A stretch of DNA of 33,242 nt. Origin: Didymodactylos carnosus (lineage: Eukaryota > Rotifera > Eurotatoria > Philodinida > Philodinidae). The translations under genes were made by a program, and so were the position numbers. Every line of letters starts with the position of its first letter. The first letter of the stretch is position 1. Positions 8,118 through 31,550 of the stretch are shown piece by piece. The notes beneath the pieces are model-generated. The model saw only the letters and a program-made list of their open reading frames with translations. It was not told the origin of the DNA and searched no databases. Where the stretch lies: the NCBI GenBank assembly GCA_905250885.1, contig CAJNOQ010001313.1, forward strand, positions 1 through 33,242. Reading direction: 5' to 3'.

Positions 8118-11100
8118 ATGTCTGTTATATTAAAACCGCAGCAACATTTAACAACAACACTAAACATTATTAAATCCAGTGGTGAAAGTTTCAATAAAAA
8201 AATAGCAAAATCTTTAAAAAATTCTCAAAAAGAACGGATTCATGACGATAACGATGTCGACGATGATATCTTTTTTGATGCTCTAAATACGTGTGGTGAC
8301 GAAGGAATTTTGATTCCCATTCGAAAACAAGAAATGACAGAAGCATCACTAAGATACAGTGTTCAATCTCTGACAGATGCACGATCAATAAACATATTTA
8401 GTCATGCGAAAAAAGTTGATTTGCAACAATCATTAATTGAAGCAATGAGCATAATGAAATTAGTATTTGAAAATCGTTTAAATGAAGGTATGATGGAAGG
8501 GGAACAAAGTATATCCTTCATAATCAAATCAAATGATCAGTATATACTTGAATTAGTCAGAAGAGTTTAATCTAAATTTGTTTTCAAAATAAAAGATACA
8601 TTTTGATTTGATTTTTTCTATACTTAGCATTAAAATATTCAAAAAATAATGAATCAAAATCCATCTATCATAGTCTTTGTCATAGTGGTTTAAGATTTAT
8701 GCAAGCGATCATGTCGTTTCAAATGGATGATATTGAAACAACAAATCAAGCAATTAAACAAACTATAACATTAACAAAAAAAATCATTGAGAAATCATGG
8801 TTTAGTGAGAGTAATGCATCACTGGAAATATCAACGGGATACGAATTACATGCCAGATTAGTTTAGTAAGTACATTTGATTCTTCTATAATTTATAGCTC
8901 TACAATCGATAATATTTCTATTTTGTTCTTTTTTTATAGCGCCGAAGTATTACTATTGCATTCATTATTGGTTTTTTTACAAGATCAAAATTTATTTTCG
9001 TTTATCCGTGGTGGAATGAAAATGAAAGAATGCAATGATGTATTTAAAAAATTAACAAAATATTCTCAAATAGATAATACTAATGAATATAACACAAAAA
9101 TATTTTCATCAAAACAAATTTATGAACATTTTGATTCGGGTGTAAGAATGGGAATAGGCGTATTTAATATAATTACTAGCACATTACCTGAGAGAATTAC
9201 AAAGTATTTATCGTTGGTGGGCTTTTCTGGTAAGACCGATGTCGGTTTAATAGAATTAAAAAAATCAGCCATATCAAATGGATTAAGAGCACCACTATCA
9301 GCTCTATTTTTATTAACATATTATTTATTCATACAACAAATATATGTTAATAGTAAGTTAGTTTACTTGAACTTATCAAGCATCTTCCCATTCTGTCTGA
9401 TCATCAACAGAAGTGTTGTCTGAGAAAACTTTCATCATAACGGCCGAACCGATTTCGCCCATGAAAATTGACTCGTTTAACAGTGAGTTTTTCGACTAGA
9501 CTTGAGAATAAAGTTCTAACGCTTTTCGAAATACCCTTTGAATATTTAGAAGAACGGAAAAGATTGTTTTTAAATGACTACCGAATCCTCTTTGTTTACT
9601 AAAACAACCAAAAGATTTTCTAGGACGGCATCCAAACCATTTTGATTTTGAGAATCATGTTCAAAACCTTTCTCACTCGTAAACCCTTTTTTATAGAGTT
9701 CTATAGTCTACGCTTCTTCTTTTAGAGACCATGAAAATTTCACGTTTCAATACAGGTTTTTTCGTTGCACTATGATCGTGTGATCTCATATTAACCGACC
9801 GGATCTTTGCTTGGCTTACAACGAGTTTTTGAAATGGTTTTGAGAAATTTGTAATCAGATTTTAGCATATTTTCTCTTGTAACGGGATTTTTTTTATTCC
9901 GAAAAAATCTGTATCACACAGCATAAACCATTATTCACCATACGCTCTTAAATTTCAAAAAATAAAATATCCACTTAGGTTTGAAACCCAGACTTAGGCA
10001 AAAACCGCCTTCGTTCAGATTTTTAAACTCTATTTTTAAAACGTCTTTTTTCAAAAGGTTCTGATTTGTATTTACATTACACTAGGTGCTAATGAAAAAA
10101 CATCCAATTTTTGAAATTTTAAAATTTAAGTCAAAAATCCACAATGAAATTGAAGAAATATTTTGTGTTCATACATTTTTGAGAACAGTGGATGATTCAA
10201 AATGTTTTCAAAAGACGAAGGAATTTTTAACAAAAAAATTAGTTATTTTTCATCGGTCTGTTAAAAGCTGTGGTTTTCAAGAAAAGCTCTAGGTTCAGTC
10301 ATTTTAATTTTTTCTCAGTTGTTCAAAAAAGAAAAGAGCACCTTCTCGAACTCTTAAATCTCTCATCAGCTTTCATCAAAATCGTTTCGACCGTTATAGA
10401 AATGATTTTCTCACGCAATACGCCTATTCACTCGAATTCCGAAAAATGCGCACGACAAAAGTTGCGCGCACCGCGAAAGTTACGCACGAAACAAGAAATT
10501 CGTTCAAGAAAAAAATATTATGGAATTCAAGAATTTCATACTCAGTACAGTTACTATCCATTTTGTTTATGCTTCAAAAGATATTTATTCAAAATAATGT
10601 GAAATGTTTTGATAATAGTAATAAACAGAAGAAGATTCACAAATTCATATAAAAATAGCACGTGTGAATGCTGATGAAAACGTTTCAGAAAAAGAAAAGT
10701 AGTAGCATTTAGATATATAAACGCTTATTTAGTCTTTTTTCGAATCCTCATCAAGACATTATTGAACAAATAACACCAATAGCACATTATATTATATTGT
10801 AATGAAATTTATTACTATTATCAAAACATTTCACATTATTTTGAATAAATATCTTTTGAAGCATAAACAAAATGGATAGTAACTGTACTGAGTATGAAAT
10901 TCTTGAATTCCATAATATTTTTTTCTTGAAAGACCTCTATTCACTTTAATTTTTGCAAAATATAAGTTCCTCAACACGTGTCTTGTGGATGATGCATCAT
11001 CAGTAATTTTGTTTTTAGGTGAAGGTAATTTAGATCAAGCGAGTTTACTATTGAATAAATATTTGAAAATTTATCCACACTCGTGTATATTTCTATTTTT

Positions 11101-12888
11101 TCGTGCACGTATAGAATTATTATTATGTAATTTGAACGAAGCGGTGATCATTTATCAGAAAACAATTAGTATCCAAAACGACTGGAAACATTTACATCAT
11201 GTAATTTGAAATAGAACATGAAAATAAATGATTGTAAACATTGTAGATTGAAATGTTGACAAGAAAATGAATTGAGTTTAGTTCATTGACATAGTTATTG
11301 CCACTTTCTATTACCTATATACCAATATATATATATATATATATATAGCTTTCGACTTGAAGAATTTTAAGAGAGAAATTTTTCAGTAAGGAAGTTACTT
11401 TGTGCCAAGGTAATGAGTTGGAAAAAGCAAAAAACATTCTCCATTGATCACAAAAATTGTTTTCTTCGGAGAAAATGAGCTTTTAACGAGCGAGACGTTC
11501 TTTTTCAAAATTTTAGAAAGGACAGAAATTTTCTGTTCCTCCTTTTTCTTTCTAATCGTATCCACTAGGTATATGTCATGTTCGTAATCAGACGTAAACA
11601 ATGTTAGATCTTTTGATCTAAGAAAAATCAAGTCTTTTTTTTGAGACAATACAATTTCGCTTATTTTACAAAAAGATCGATCTGTTAAATATACGCACAA
11701 TTACATGAATATTTTATTTTAGATCTCTCAATGGGAAATGATGTGGTGTTATGTCTTGCAATATAATTGGAAAGACGCCAGTAGAATCTCTCATATTTTA
11801 CTGAATGAATCTAATTGGTCAAAGGCAATATTTTGTTATTATGCAGCTGTATTCAAATATGAATTATATCAAGATCATGTGAAGGAAGAATTACTTAAAT
11901 TATTTAAACGTGTACCGGAACTAAAAATAAGAATTGCTGGCAAATCGATACCAATGGAAAAATATGCAATTAAAAAATGTGAACATTTTCTCACACAAAA
12001 ATGGCTATTATTACCTGGTTATGAACTTATTTATATGTGGAATGGATTCTATATTCTTAGAAAAAATCGAGATAAACTGTTGAATACACTGGAAACAATT
12101 AATAATAGTTTAAATGAAATAAAACAGAAATATTCACATGATAAATTTTATATAGATAATTTGGGTAAGTCTAAGGATAAATGAGTCTCTTTGTTCGAAA
12201 ATTCATCAAATAAGACATATAGATTAGCTCGTTGACATCACAATTTATCTTAGACGATATGAGAAACGTTTTTAATAACAAAATGAGTCATTCCTTTTTT
12301 TATCTAAAACCCGTTGATCTTACTTCAAACAAATTGCTTTATTTATTTCTACAGTTCTTCTTTTATATTCACTGGTAAATGAAATAAACTAAAGAAAACT
12401 CATTTTAATACCGTTTATTCATTGTTATAAGTTTTTTTATCAAAAATAAAAATCTCAATTGTTTATTAACTTTGCAATTGCTACAAATTATCTATTAGAA
12501 CAATGATGATAGATTCCTTCACCAATATGAATGATCAACTGTGCATCAAAACAGCTCTATATGATAAAATATTTTTCTATTTTATTTAGGTACCGGTTTA
12601 CTATTGAAAGGTGTTATCAAAGGCTTTTTACTAAATTATGATGAGGCACACGAATGTTTTAACAATGTCATTCAAATGAGTAAACAATATGAATCAAAAT
12701 CTTATTTAACTCCAAATGCGTATATGGAAAAGGGTTTTTTGTTCATTTATACACAACAATTTCAAAAGGCAAAAGATTGTTTAAATAAGGCAGTTAATGA
12801 TTACATAGATTATCAATTAGAATCACGATTACATTTCAAAGTTAATGCTGCCTTGAGACATATCAAAATGTTGGAATCACAAACATAA
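8118..12888 (+). CDS. TTC39: TTC39-family tetratricopeptide repeat protein
   Basis: Six exons: 8118-8487, 8628-8865, 8940-9352, 11019-11200, 11723-12164 and 12590-12888. Every intron is GT-AG and all junctions keep frame, giving 647 residues, in the usual range for animal TTC39A/B/C. The 8118 ATG follows an in-frame stop at 8103. Residues 135-154 (SIYHSLCHSGLRFMQAIMSF) match the family's N-terminal helical block. Residues about 341-400 form a TPR unit (NLDQASLLLNKYLKIYP, then FLFFRARIELL). ISQWEMMWCYVLQYNWKDA from residue 402 is the family's W-rich block. A last TPR-like pair lies near 560-635 (YLTPNAYMEKGFLFIYTQQF). TTC39 and yeast Iml2 proteins are TPR adaptors without an enzymatic motif; the partner here is unknown. 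Which paralogue it is (A, B or C) cannot be told by eye. It faces OXR1 tail to tail. Confidence 0.9.
10503..10625 (+). repeat. Left arm of 123-bp inverted repeat in TTC39 intron 3
   Basis: This arm is the reverse complement of 10808-10930 with no mismatch seen. The match stops sharply at both ends (G/T mismatch outside 10503, C/A outside 10625). The 182-bp loop contains a 24-codon open stretch but no convincing gene. As part of the TTC39 primary transcript it would fold into a stem of about 120 bp. Confidence 0.93.
10808..10930 (-). repeat. Right arm of 123-bp inverted repeat in TTC39 intron 3
   Basis: This is the partner of 10503-10625. It ends 88 bp before the intron's 3' splice site, so a folded stem would sit close to the acceptor and branch-point zone. 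The flanks (AAATTCG left, AGACCTCT right) give no target duplication. Confidence 0.93.
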
Positions 12889-12917
12889 CTAGTGAAATAA
12901 TCAATTACAAAAAACAA

Positions 12918-12923
12918 AATAAA
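12918..12923 (+). terminator. Candidate polyadenylation signal of TTC39
   Basis: An AATAAA hexamer lies about 30 bp after the TTC39 stop codon. Others follow near 12996 and 13303, so the site used cannot be fixed from sequence. Confidence 0.45.
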
Positions 12924-13579
12924 AATATATATGTCATCAACGTTCACATGTTTCTTCAGAAGATTAATTACGTATTATATATAAAGACAAAAAATAAACA
13001 GGGATATTTTGTTCATGAAACATAGGGACAACAACAACAAAAAAAAAAGATGAGCATTGACAGACAGAGAATGAAAATTGCTGCTAATTAAAACAATTAT
13101 TCTTTTTTGCATATATTTTAGGGTTTTCATTTTTCTTACAGAAAAGTATTTATAATGTATTTGCAAATATCAATGATAGTATTGTTTATTTTTTGTCAAA
13201 CGCATAAAAATGATGATATAAAAACTTATACGCACAACTACAAGGTTGATATTTGGACAATGTGTGATTATTGTTGTTGTTGTTGTTTTTAATTTAAACA
13301 CGAAATAAAAACATTGATTGCTCTCATATGCACATGTACTGAAGAAATAAAATTAAAAAAAAAAACGAAATGTTTAGACCCGAAAAAAAGCGAAATTTCT
13401 TTATACAAATGAGGAGAAAAAGAAGATAAAACACATTGTTGGTGGTGAAAAATCAAGGAATAAGTATGAAAGAAGAAAGAAAATACAGAAGAGAATTATT
13501 GTTTTTTTTTTTTCTTGCCACAAAGAGAACTTCTATTGCTGAAGTGCACATATACTGTTGTATGAACGATGTCAACAAA

Positions 13580-13585
13580 TTTATT
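13580..13585 (-). terminator. Candidate polyadenylation signal of OXR1
   Basis: AATAAA on the minus strand (TTTATT on plus) about 135 bp beyond the OXR1 stop. It is one of several possible signals in AT-rich DNA. Confidence 0.4.
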
Positions 13586-13719
13586 TACAAGTAGAAAAAA
13601 AAGAAAAGAAAAAAGAAGCATGACTTTGTCTTAACATTGTTGGCCCATTTAAATTTTAGAAGAAACAACAAAAAAAAAGAAATACTGTATGGAAATATAA
13701 AAATTTTAATATGTATGAA

Positions 13720-25848
<12,129 letters not shown>

Positions 25849-26668
25849 CTGATAATAATAATATGAATATTACATACACAAAAAAATCTATATATATATA
25901 TCAAAAGATAAAATCTAAAACAGAAAAGAAAAATACAATATTGATTTTTAGTGCAACACTTCACTCAGCAATATCTATTCAAATGAAATTCAATTACTCT
26001 ATCCACTGCTCAATTCATAAATCTTTTTTTTTTCAACAACAAAAAAATTATTATAAAATTATGTCCAATGTTTACACATAAGATATAACGCATATTACTG
26101 ATATCTTTGAAAAAAAAGTAGATAAGTGAGATGGAAATATTATACTACAGAGACTCACAAGTTGTAATATCTCAGATTTATAATAATTACAGTGTTTGAA
26201 ATCTATTTTAGAGTAAGAACTTTTTCTAGTGCGTAGATGAGTGATTATCGAAAGAAAAGAAAAATAATTAGTGAATAGTAGGATAGCAGCATCAAGCAAA
26301 TATATACATATATATCCATGCTAATTGTAATAAGTTTTTTCAAGATTTATACACTAGTTTACAATAAATGTATAATTTAAAACATTAAGTTTTGTCTCAG
26401 ACGAGACTATTAACTAGTTCAACATGTCACATGGGAAAGAACATGGTACATATTTCTATTTTATAAATTAAGATGAAAAAAAATATTATTCATCAATAGA
26501 CAATCTAATAATATTTTTTTATCATACGTCATATACGATAAAGAATGAAGATGTGTAATTCGACTGAATTGCTGAGACGAAAAAAACTCATTTTTTTTTT
26601 CTCTGCTATATTTCTGTTTAAATATTAATATGGAAGAGAGAGTTGAATATAAGAAAAGTCAAATCTAC

Positions 26669-26700
26669 TTATCTTTTTTCATTTCTTTCGCTACTGTCAT
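26669..26700 (-). other. Candidate OXR1 first coding exon
   Basis: ATG at 26700 followed by ten codons (MTVAKEMKKD) and a phase-2 junction AA|GTAGAT, the phase that exon 25795-25848 or 25457-25638 requires. The upstream context GAAA before ATG is acceptable. Short length and a weak donor make this tentative; the true first exon may lie farther right. Confidence 0.3.
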
Positions 26701-28060
26701 TTTCATACTTGAAAATATGCGAAAAAAAATTTTTTTTTTTTTTTTTTGTTTTGTCTTTGATTTGTATTACATGAAACTATATAGACAGTAAACGCGAGGT
26801 CTAAAGGAAATAGAAAAGGACACAAATAACGATGTCAAAAACACAAAAAACCATAGACAAACAAAAATTTTTTTATTGTTTAGATACTACTATCTCGAAG
26901 TTCAATTCTGCTTACATTATCGTTATGTGAATGACACTTAAACTTGGAAATAGTCTATAATAAACAGCTGTTACTAATGATTATAAAAGAATCGAAAAGC
27001 ATCTTCTTTTCCTCTCTGAAAATCCATTAGTAGATGAAACTTGTAAATTAGATATAATCCAGACAAAAGAAAAATGTGACTTAACATATGCATTATGAAG
27101 ACTTTTTTCGAATGGGTATCTAGGGATTACCATTTTAAAACTTTTTTCCAATATCATTTTAAACGAGCTTGTTTCCAATTTAAAGTCGGTTAGAGGCTCT
27201 TCGAGTAATATGAAAAACAGTTTTGGTCATTTGGCTTTTCTTTTACGTCATATTCATAGTTATGAGTGGTTCTAGTTCTACAAGGTCGATGAGTCATTAG
27301 ATAACCATTAAACATGTGTCAAAGATCAAGAAACAAATGTTTCTAATACTGATAGCCAAATAATAATACGTTGCTCCAACGAAAATAACAGCTAGGAGTA
27401 GGTGAAAAAGTCTAAAATAAATAATATGTAGCAAAAAAATGACGTGGAAAAAATACGAGTAGCTAGTACATGAAAACAGAAATCTTTCTCACATTGCACA
27501 TTCGAGTTTGTTGGTTCGTTGACTGTCATTACTACAAAATGGCGAATATAGTTGGTTTTTCTTTAGCCTTTTAATATTTTTTATGTTTTAATATACAATA
27601 TATATTTTTTTATTTCGCAACAAATAAACAAACGAAAAACAACAGTCTACGACGGCTATTGTTGTATTTTTATTTCTGCTCGGAAAGAATCAATCAGAAC
27701 AAAGTAAAAAGATGGCGCTAATGCACGCTATCTTGAAATGGTAACAAGATATGTATTATTTCAAGAATAAATCACTGTATGCTAACAATACTCATCGCAA
27801 AATGAATTCTCATATCTTAATATACGAATCTTCAAGTAAATGCTCTACTCGTAAATTTTCAAAAGTATTTGGTTAAACACTTATCAACTGTTTCTAGGCT
27901 TAATATGCTACCAGGTATGAAAGAATTTCGGATACTTGCATACATTTCGTAAATAGTTATCAAGTTACCTGTATTTGTTAAATTATGTGATAAGTGTCTT
28001 TTTTACTTGCAAAAAATTTCAGGTACTCTGTGACATTATTGCCCGACCTACTCTCTTACA
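26701..28060. other. Intergenic, presumed 5' side of OXR1
   Basis: No coding frame is supportable. A 17-plus T-run lies near 26730. Two AAnATGGCG sites (27536-27544 and 27709-27717) resemble YY1-type promoter motifs and sit where an OXR1 promoter could be. That is a weak hint only. Confidence 0.4.
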
Positions 28061-28202
28061 CACCCTAAAAATAAGGTGTTCTTCCGTATTTTAAAGAACT
28101 GAAAAATCAATGGGAGTTTTGTTCTTCATTTGTGCCAAATAGAGAACTCAGATTTTGTTCTTCAGCTCTCAAGAACTCAAAATCAATTTTCGTTTAGAGT
28201 GC
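28061..28202. repeat. Possible degenerate MITE
   Basis: The left end CACACCCTAAAAATAAGGTG and the right end (reverse complement GCACTCTAAACGAAAATTGA) are similar. The interior repeats AAGAACT/GTTCTT phrases in both orientations. The boundaries and target duplication are unclear. Confidence 0.35.
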
Positions 28203-29116
28203 AAAGGTACATTCCACTAGGGGTACTCTCATCCTCCTTAATGGAATTAACGTTTAACATCGAACTATAAACAAATTTTTCTATTAAATAAGATAGACAT
28301 GTTTTTGTCTTTCAAGAAATTGGTCATCGATATAATATGAGTTTATAAAATTTGTAGATAATAGAATTATTTGTTTTAGCAATTCTCGTGCTACACTACA
28401 CTCAATATCATACATAGGTGTTCACAAAAGTTCTTGTTAATTTTTTACAAAATTTCTCTTTCTTACTCGTTATTCTATTCGTCATCATCTGCAACCTGTT
28501 TCTATAGAATCACATAAGTAAAATAGTTAACGTCGATTCCGTGCTGATTGTCATATGTTTTCTTTTCTTACCCATAGAAATATTCTAAAATGAATGTTGA
28601 TTTACAAGCATTAAGGAATAAACGTTCGTTGTTGTACAATACCACAGAAGAAAAACGCTTTTGGAGCTAGCGTAACCTAGATTAAAAGAAACATTTATCT
28701 AACTGCAGCTGTTTCTAATCTAGCTTAAGCTAGGTAGATGGTCCTCTTAATCTAGATTAAACTAGCTTCCAAAAAAGTCGTTTTGTTTGGGAATACAGTT
28801 TGGTGAATAAATACGATCTTATTGGTGAACTCACTCAAGCATAATTTGTAAGAATGGTTAACTTTTGATGTTTTTATGTCCTAGGACATTATATGTTCGA
28901 TTAGTCAGCTGACTAAAAGAAACAATTCGTCAAATGTACTTGATAAATGATTCGGCTTAAAAATCACAGTACATAGGCAATGAATTAACTGTTGAAGACC
29001 AGATTCATCAATTTAACTCATGACTAAGTTTAACGATTGTATCACATAGTTAATGAACTGCTGATATTGATTTTAGCTGTAGTATCACATTGTTGTAGAT
29101 GGTTAATTGTTTAAAT
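28203..29116. other. Intergenic DNA around a MITE
   Basis: No coding frame or RNA gene was seen outside the palindromic unit at 28651-28785. The sequence is AT-rich and otherwise unremarkable. Confidence 0.5.
28651..28785. repeat. Palindromic MITE-like unit
   Basis: The left end (AAAAACGCTTTTGGAGCTAG, then a CCTAGATTAA block) is an imperfect reverse complement of the right end (TTAATCTAGATTAAACTAGC, then a TTCCAAAAAAGTCGTTTT block). The interior contains the perfect 14-bp palindrome CTAGCTTAAGCTAG near 28719. At about 135 bp and with no coding capacity, it looks like a small inverted-repeat element. Confidence 0.6.
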
Positions 29117-29265
29117 TTATTCATACACATCGATCTCTTCTTTCGCTTCTACTTGGTAATCATCCGACTCATTTGGTCTGGATACCATAAATATATGATC
29201 CGAAACACCATCTAAATCCTCTTAAATTTCATGTTGTTTCTGACTTAATTGTTCTTCATTAAACT
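29117..29265 (-). pseudogene. Coding remnant with acidic C-terminus, in-frame TAA
   Basis: The minus-strand frame reads FNEEQLSQKQHEI, a TAA, then EDLDGVSDHIFMVSRPNESD and DYQVEAKEEIDVYE before a final TAA at 29117-29119. The residue choice looks like real protein, with an acidic tail like a receptor or adaptor C-terminus. Just upstream, TTTGTAG could be an old splice acceptor. No parent gene lies nearby. Most likely a gene relic; family not recognised. Confidence 0.4.
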
Positions 29266-30441
29266 ACAAATGCGGCTAAAATATCACGCGTAACTATCAG
29301 GCATTTTTATCACATTACAATTACATTATATTGCATATCATTAATTTTCTATTTTAATTTTAAGTTCACACAAGCATCTTAAAACTGATAGTAATCAACG
29401 ACGCTTCTTTTTACGAAAGTAAAATGAAACTTCGACAATGACTTGGATTTGGAATTATGAACCCGCCTAAAACTTTCCATTTAGCAAGACCGAATAGAAT
29501 TGACGCATGCGTTTCTTTAGTGTTTTACTGCTTATTCCAGGAGCTAGTGATGTTAGTACTGAAACTGTTAGATACAGCATTGATAAAACGTATTTTCTTG
29601 ATCTGTTCTTGAGTTTTTAATCTGATTATGACATCGTTTAAGAAACCGGCACTGATTAGAGTAATTCACAAAAAAGTTAAGAAATTCTGTTTTTTCAATC
29701 TGAGAAGTTATATATTTTCTATATAGATAGATAAACATAGTGATACACTATCACGTTGTCTTTACCATACGTTTTTGGATGCATAAATTTTTACACATTT
29801 AAAAATTAATTAAAATTTAATGATGACTAAAACATTTTTATAGGAATGAGTACGATTTATGCCTGATTACATTTTTCCAATGCACGATTTAAAAAACCAA
29901 TAAAAACATTCCTACGTGCATAAACAATAATACTATTGCATAAATTGTTCACTGTAGAAGGCAGAATACTGAGATGAAATTATAGAACAACGTCGATAAT
30001 GTCTGAAATTTCAAGATTTCTGCATTCAAAAAACGTTTCTAATTGTACAGAAAAGGATTGTCTTACGATGAAAAAAATTTTGTCGCGCAAAAATGGGTAG
30101 TGGAAATATACATTTTGAATAAAAGTCATATGATATACATGTGTCTGACTGGAAATGTCTGTGCTTTTATTGTTCTCATTTTATTTTAAATGAGACATTA
30201 AAAGTAATGTCTCTACTTACACTAACATATAATAGCAGATAGTAATCTGTTCTGCTTGTAAGTTTTACGTACACCGTAATACTTTTCATTTTACTGTACA
30301 ATTACCCAGCCTGAAGGCCCTGAAAATCACATAGGCAGATGTGTCTTCTTGAGCTCTATATTAGAAGAGAATATCGTCATGATTTCTCAAAAGTTTTTAA
30401 AACCTGACGTATCCTGTCCTGAGGCTTGCGAAAATGTCAGC
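29266..30441. other. Intergenic, nothing recognised
   Basis: AT-rich DNA with no frame of protein-like composition beyond about 20 codons and no repeat match to the rest of the window that I could see. Confidence 0.5.
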
Positions 30442-30449
30442 ACAAATAT

Positions 30450-30832
30450 TAGAGATCTGCATGGACAATTTTTTTCTGTCCATGCCTATGGGTAGATCGT
30501 CCGCTCGTCCATGGACAAAAGAAAAATTTTGTACATGTCCATGCTTTGTCCATGAGCGAACATTTTTTTCTGAAAATATTCTAGAAAAACGTGAAGTAGT
30601 TTCCTTTCAGTAAGTAGAATAATCTGTTCTACATGTGTGAATATGACTGAAGAAAAGAGAAGATAATATGACAGACGTAGACGAAACTACTTCTCTTTTA
30701 CTTCATGACTAAGATAAAATTTCTTATGTCTCAAATCTGCAATAGCTGATATTGCGATTGTACAGTAAACTTTTTTATACCTGTCCATGTCCGTCTATGT
30801 TCATGGACAAATCCATCTAATGCAGATCTCTA
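30450..30832. mobile_element. hAT-like MITE, complete with 8-bp target duplication
   Basis: The 13-bp terminal inverted repeats are TAGAGATCTGCAT (30450-30462) and ATGCAGATCTCTA (30820-30832). They are perfect and are flanked by the direct repeat ACAAATAT at 30442-30449 and 30833-30840. TAGNG-like ends and 8-bp duplications are marks of the hAT superfamily. The interior carries repeated GTCCATG/CATGGAC subterminal motifs in both orientations near each end and no open frame, so it is non-autonomous. The intact duplication suggests a fairly young insertion. Confidence 0.85.
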
Positions 30833-30840
30833 ACAAATAT

Positions 30841-31451
30841 CATAACCGGTTTCATAACTCTTAGTTGTTCAGCCCCTTATCTCGTTCTATAATAAGTGGA
30901 AAAGCCTTTGTATCGAGTGCGCATTAGCACATTATTTTTTAGATCTATTCTGTATACAACGCATTTACTTGATGGTACATAGGTGTGCTCCGGAGTGAGC
31001 ATAAAAATCTAAAAAGATAGGTATCGTACGCAAAATTGAATTAGAATCAGAAAATTATGGAAAATCGTTAAACGTCAACTCAAAACTTGTTTCGAATCCT
31101 TCGACCTGCTACTTTTTATTACTTAAAAATTTGCAATGTGTCTAACAAATTGAGTCGACGCAAAAAACTCTGCGATTTGTAGTCAAAAATTGTTGTTTAA
31201 AAATCCTTTCTTCTGAGATTTCATAGAGATCCTCTGTAAATCCCGTTATTCTCACACTTTAAAAATCATTTTTTTTAGTGTTATAGAGTAGTGAGAAAAT
31301 CACGGTTTTCTAGAACCCCTACTTACAGCGATTTCAAAATCTTTTTACAAGCCCAACAGAAACAGTATTTATTCATTTCCATAATAATTACGCGATCATT
31401 TTGTTCAACTTACAAATACGTTCAATTGTAATCGTTACCGAGCATCAGTGA
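30841..31451. other. Intergenic, nothing recognised
   Basis: No protein-like frame or repeat was recognised between the hAT-like MITE and the short frame at 31452. Confidence 0.5.
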
Positions 31452-31550
31452 ATGGATACAAAAGGTTACACTGTTATAGCAGCTGATAACTTAGAGGAAA
31501 TGGAATTAGAAAAGTTAAAATCAAGCAACAAGTGCCTAATTTATGCTTAA
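31452..31550 (+). other. Short open frame, doubtful
   Basis: 32 codons from an ATG after an in-frame TGA, reading MDTKGYTVIAADNLEEMELE and so on to a TAA. Composition is protein-like but too short to judge. It overlaps the tail of the minus-strand propeller relic by a few bases. It may be another gene remnant. Confidence 0.2.

Larger units (their letters stand above)
9353..11018 (+). other. TTC39 intron 3, enlarged
   Basis: At 1,666 bp this intron is 3 to 20 times longer than the gene's others (140, 74, 522 and 425 bp). It begins GTAAGTTA and ends TTTTTAG. It contains the inverted repeat at 10503-10930. The first half (9360-10085) has no recognisable content apart from recurring TTTTTCG-type phrases. 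The extra length probably comes from one or more insertions. Confidence 0.75.
12889..13719. other. Shared 3' intergenic interval between convergent genes
   Basis: The TTC39 stop is at 12888 and the OXR1 stop is at 13720-13722 on the opposite strand. This very AT-rich interval holds both 3' UTRs. It has many A-runs and a GTTGTT tract near 13270, and no coding frame. Confidence 0.7.

Noticed and set aside
11327-11347. AT dinucleotide tract as a regulatory element
   Set aside because: It is a simple microsatellite in TTC39 intron 4, like others in the window.
27536-27717. AAnATGGCG motifs as a definite promoter
   Set aside because: Two short motif matches without a transcript or conserved core elements are not enough; kept only as a hint.
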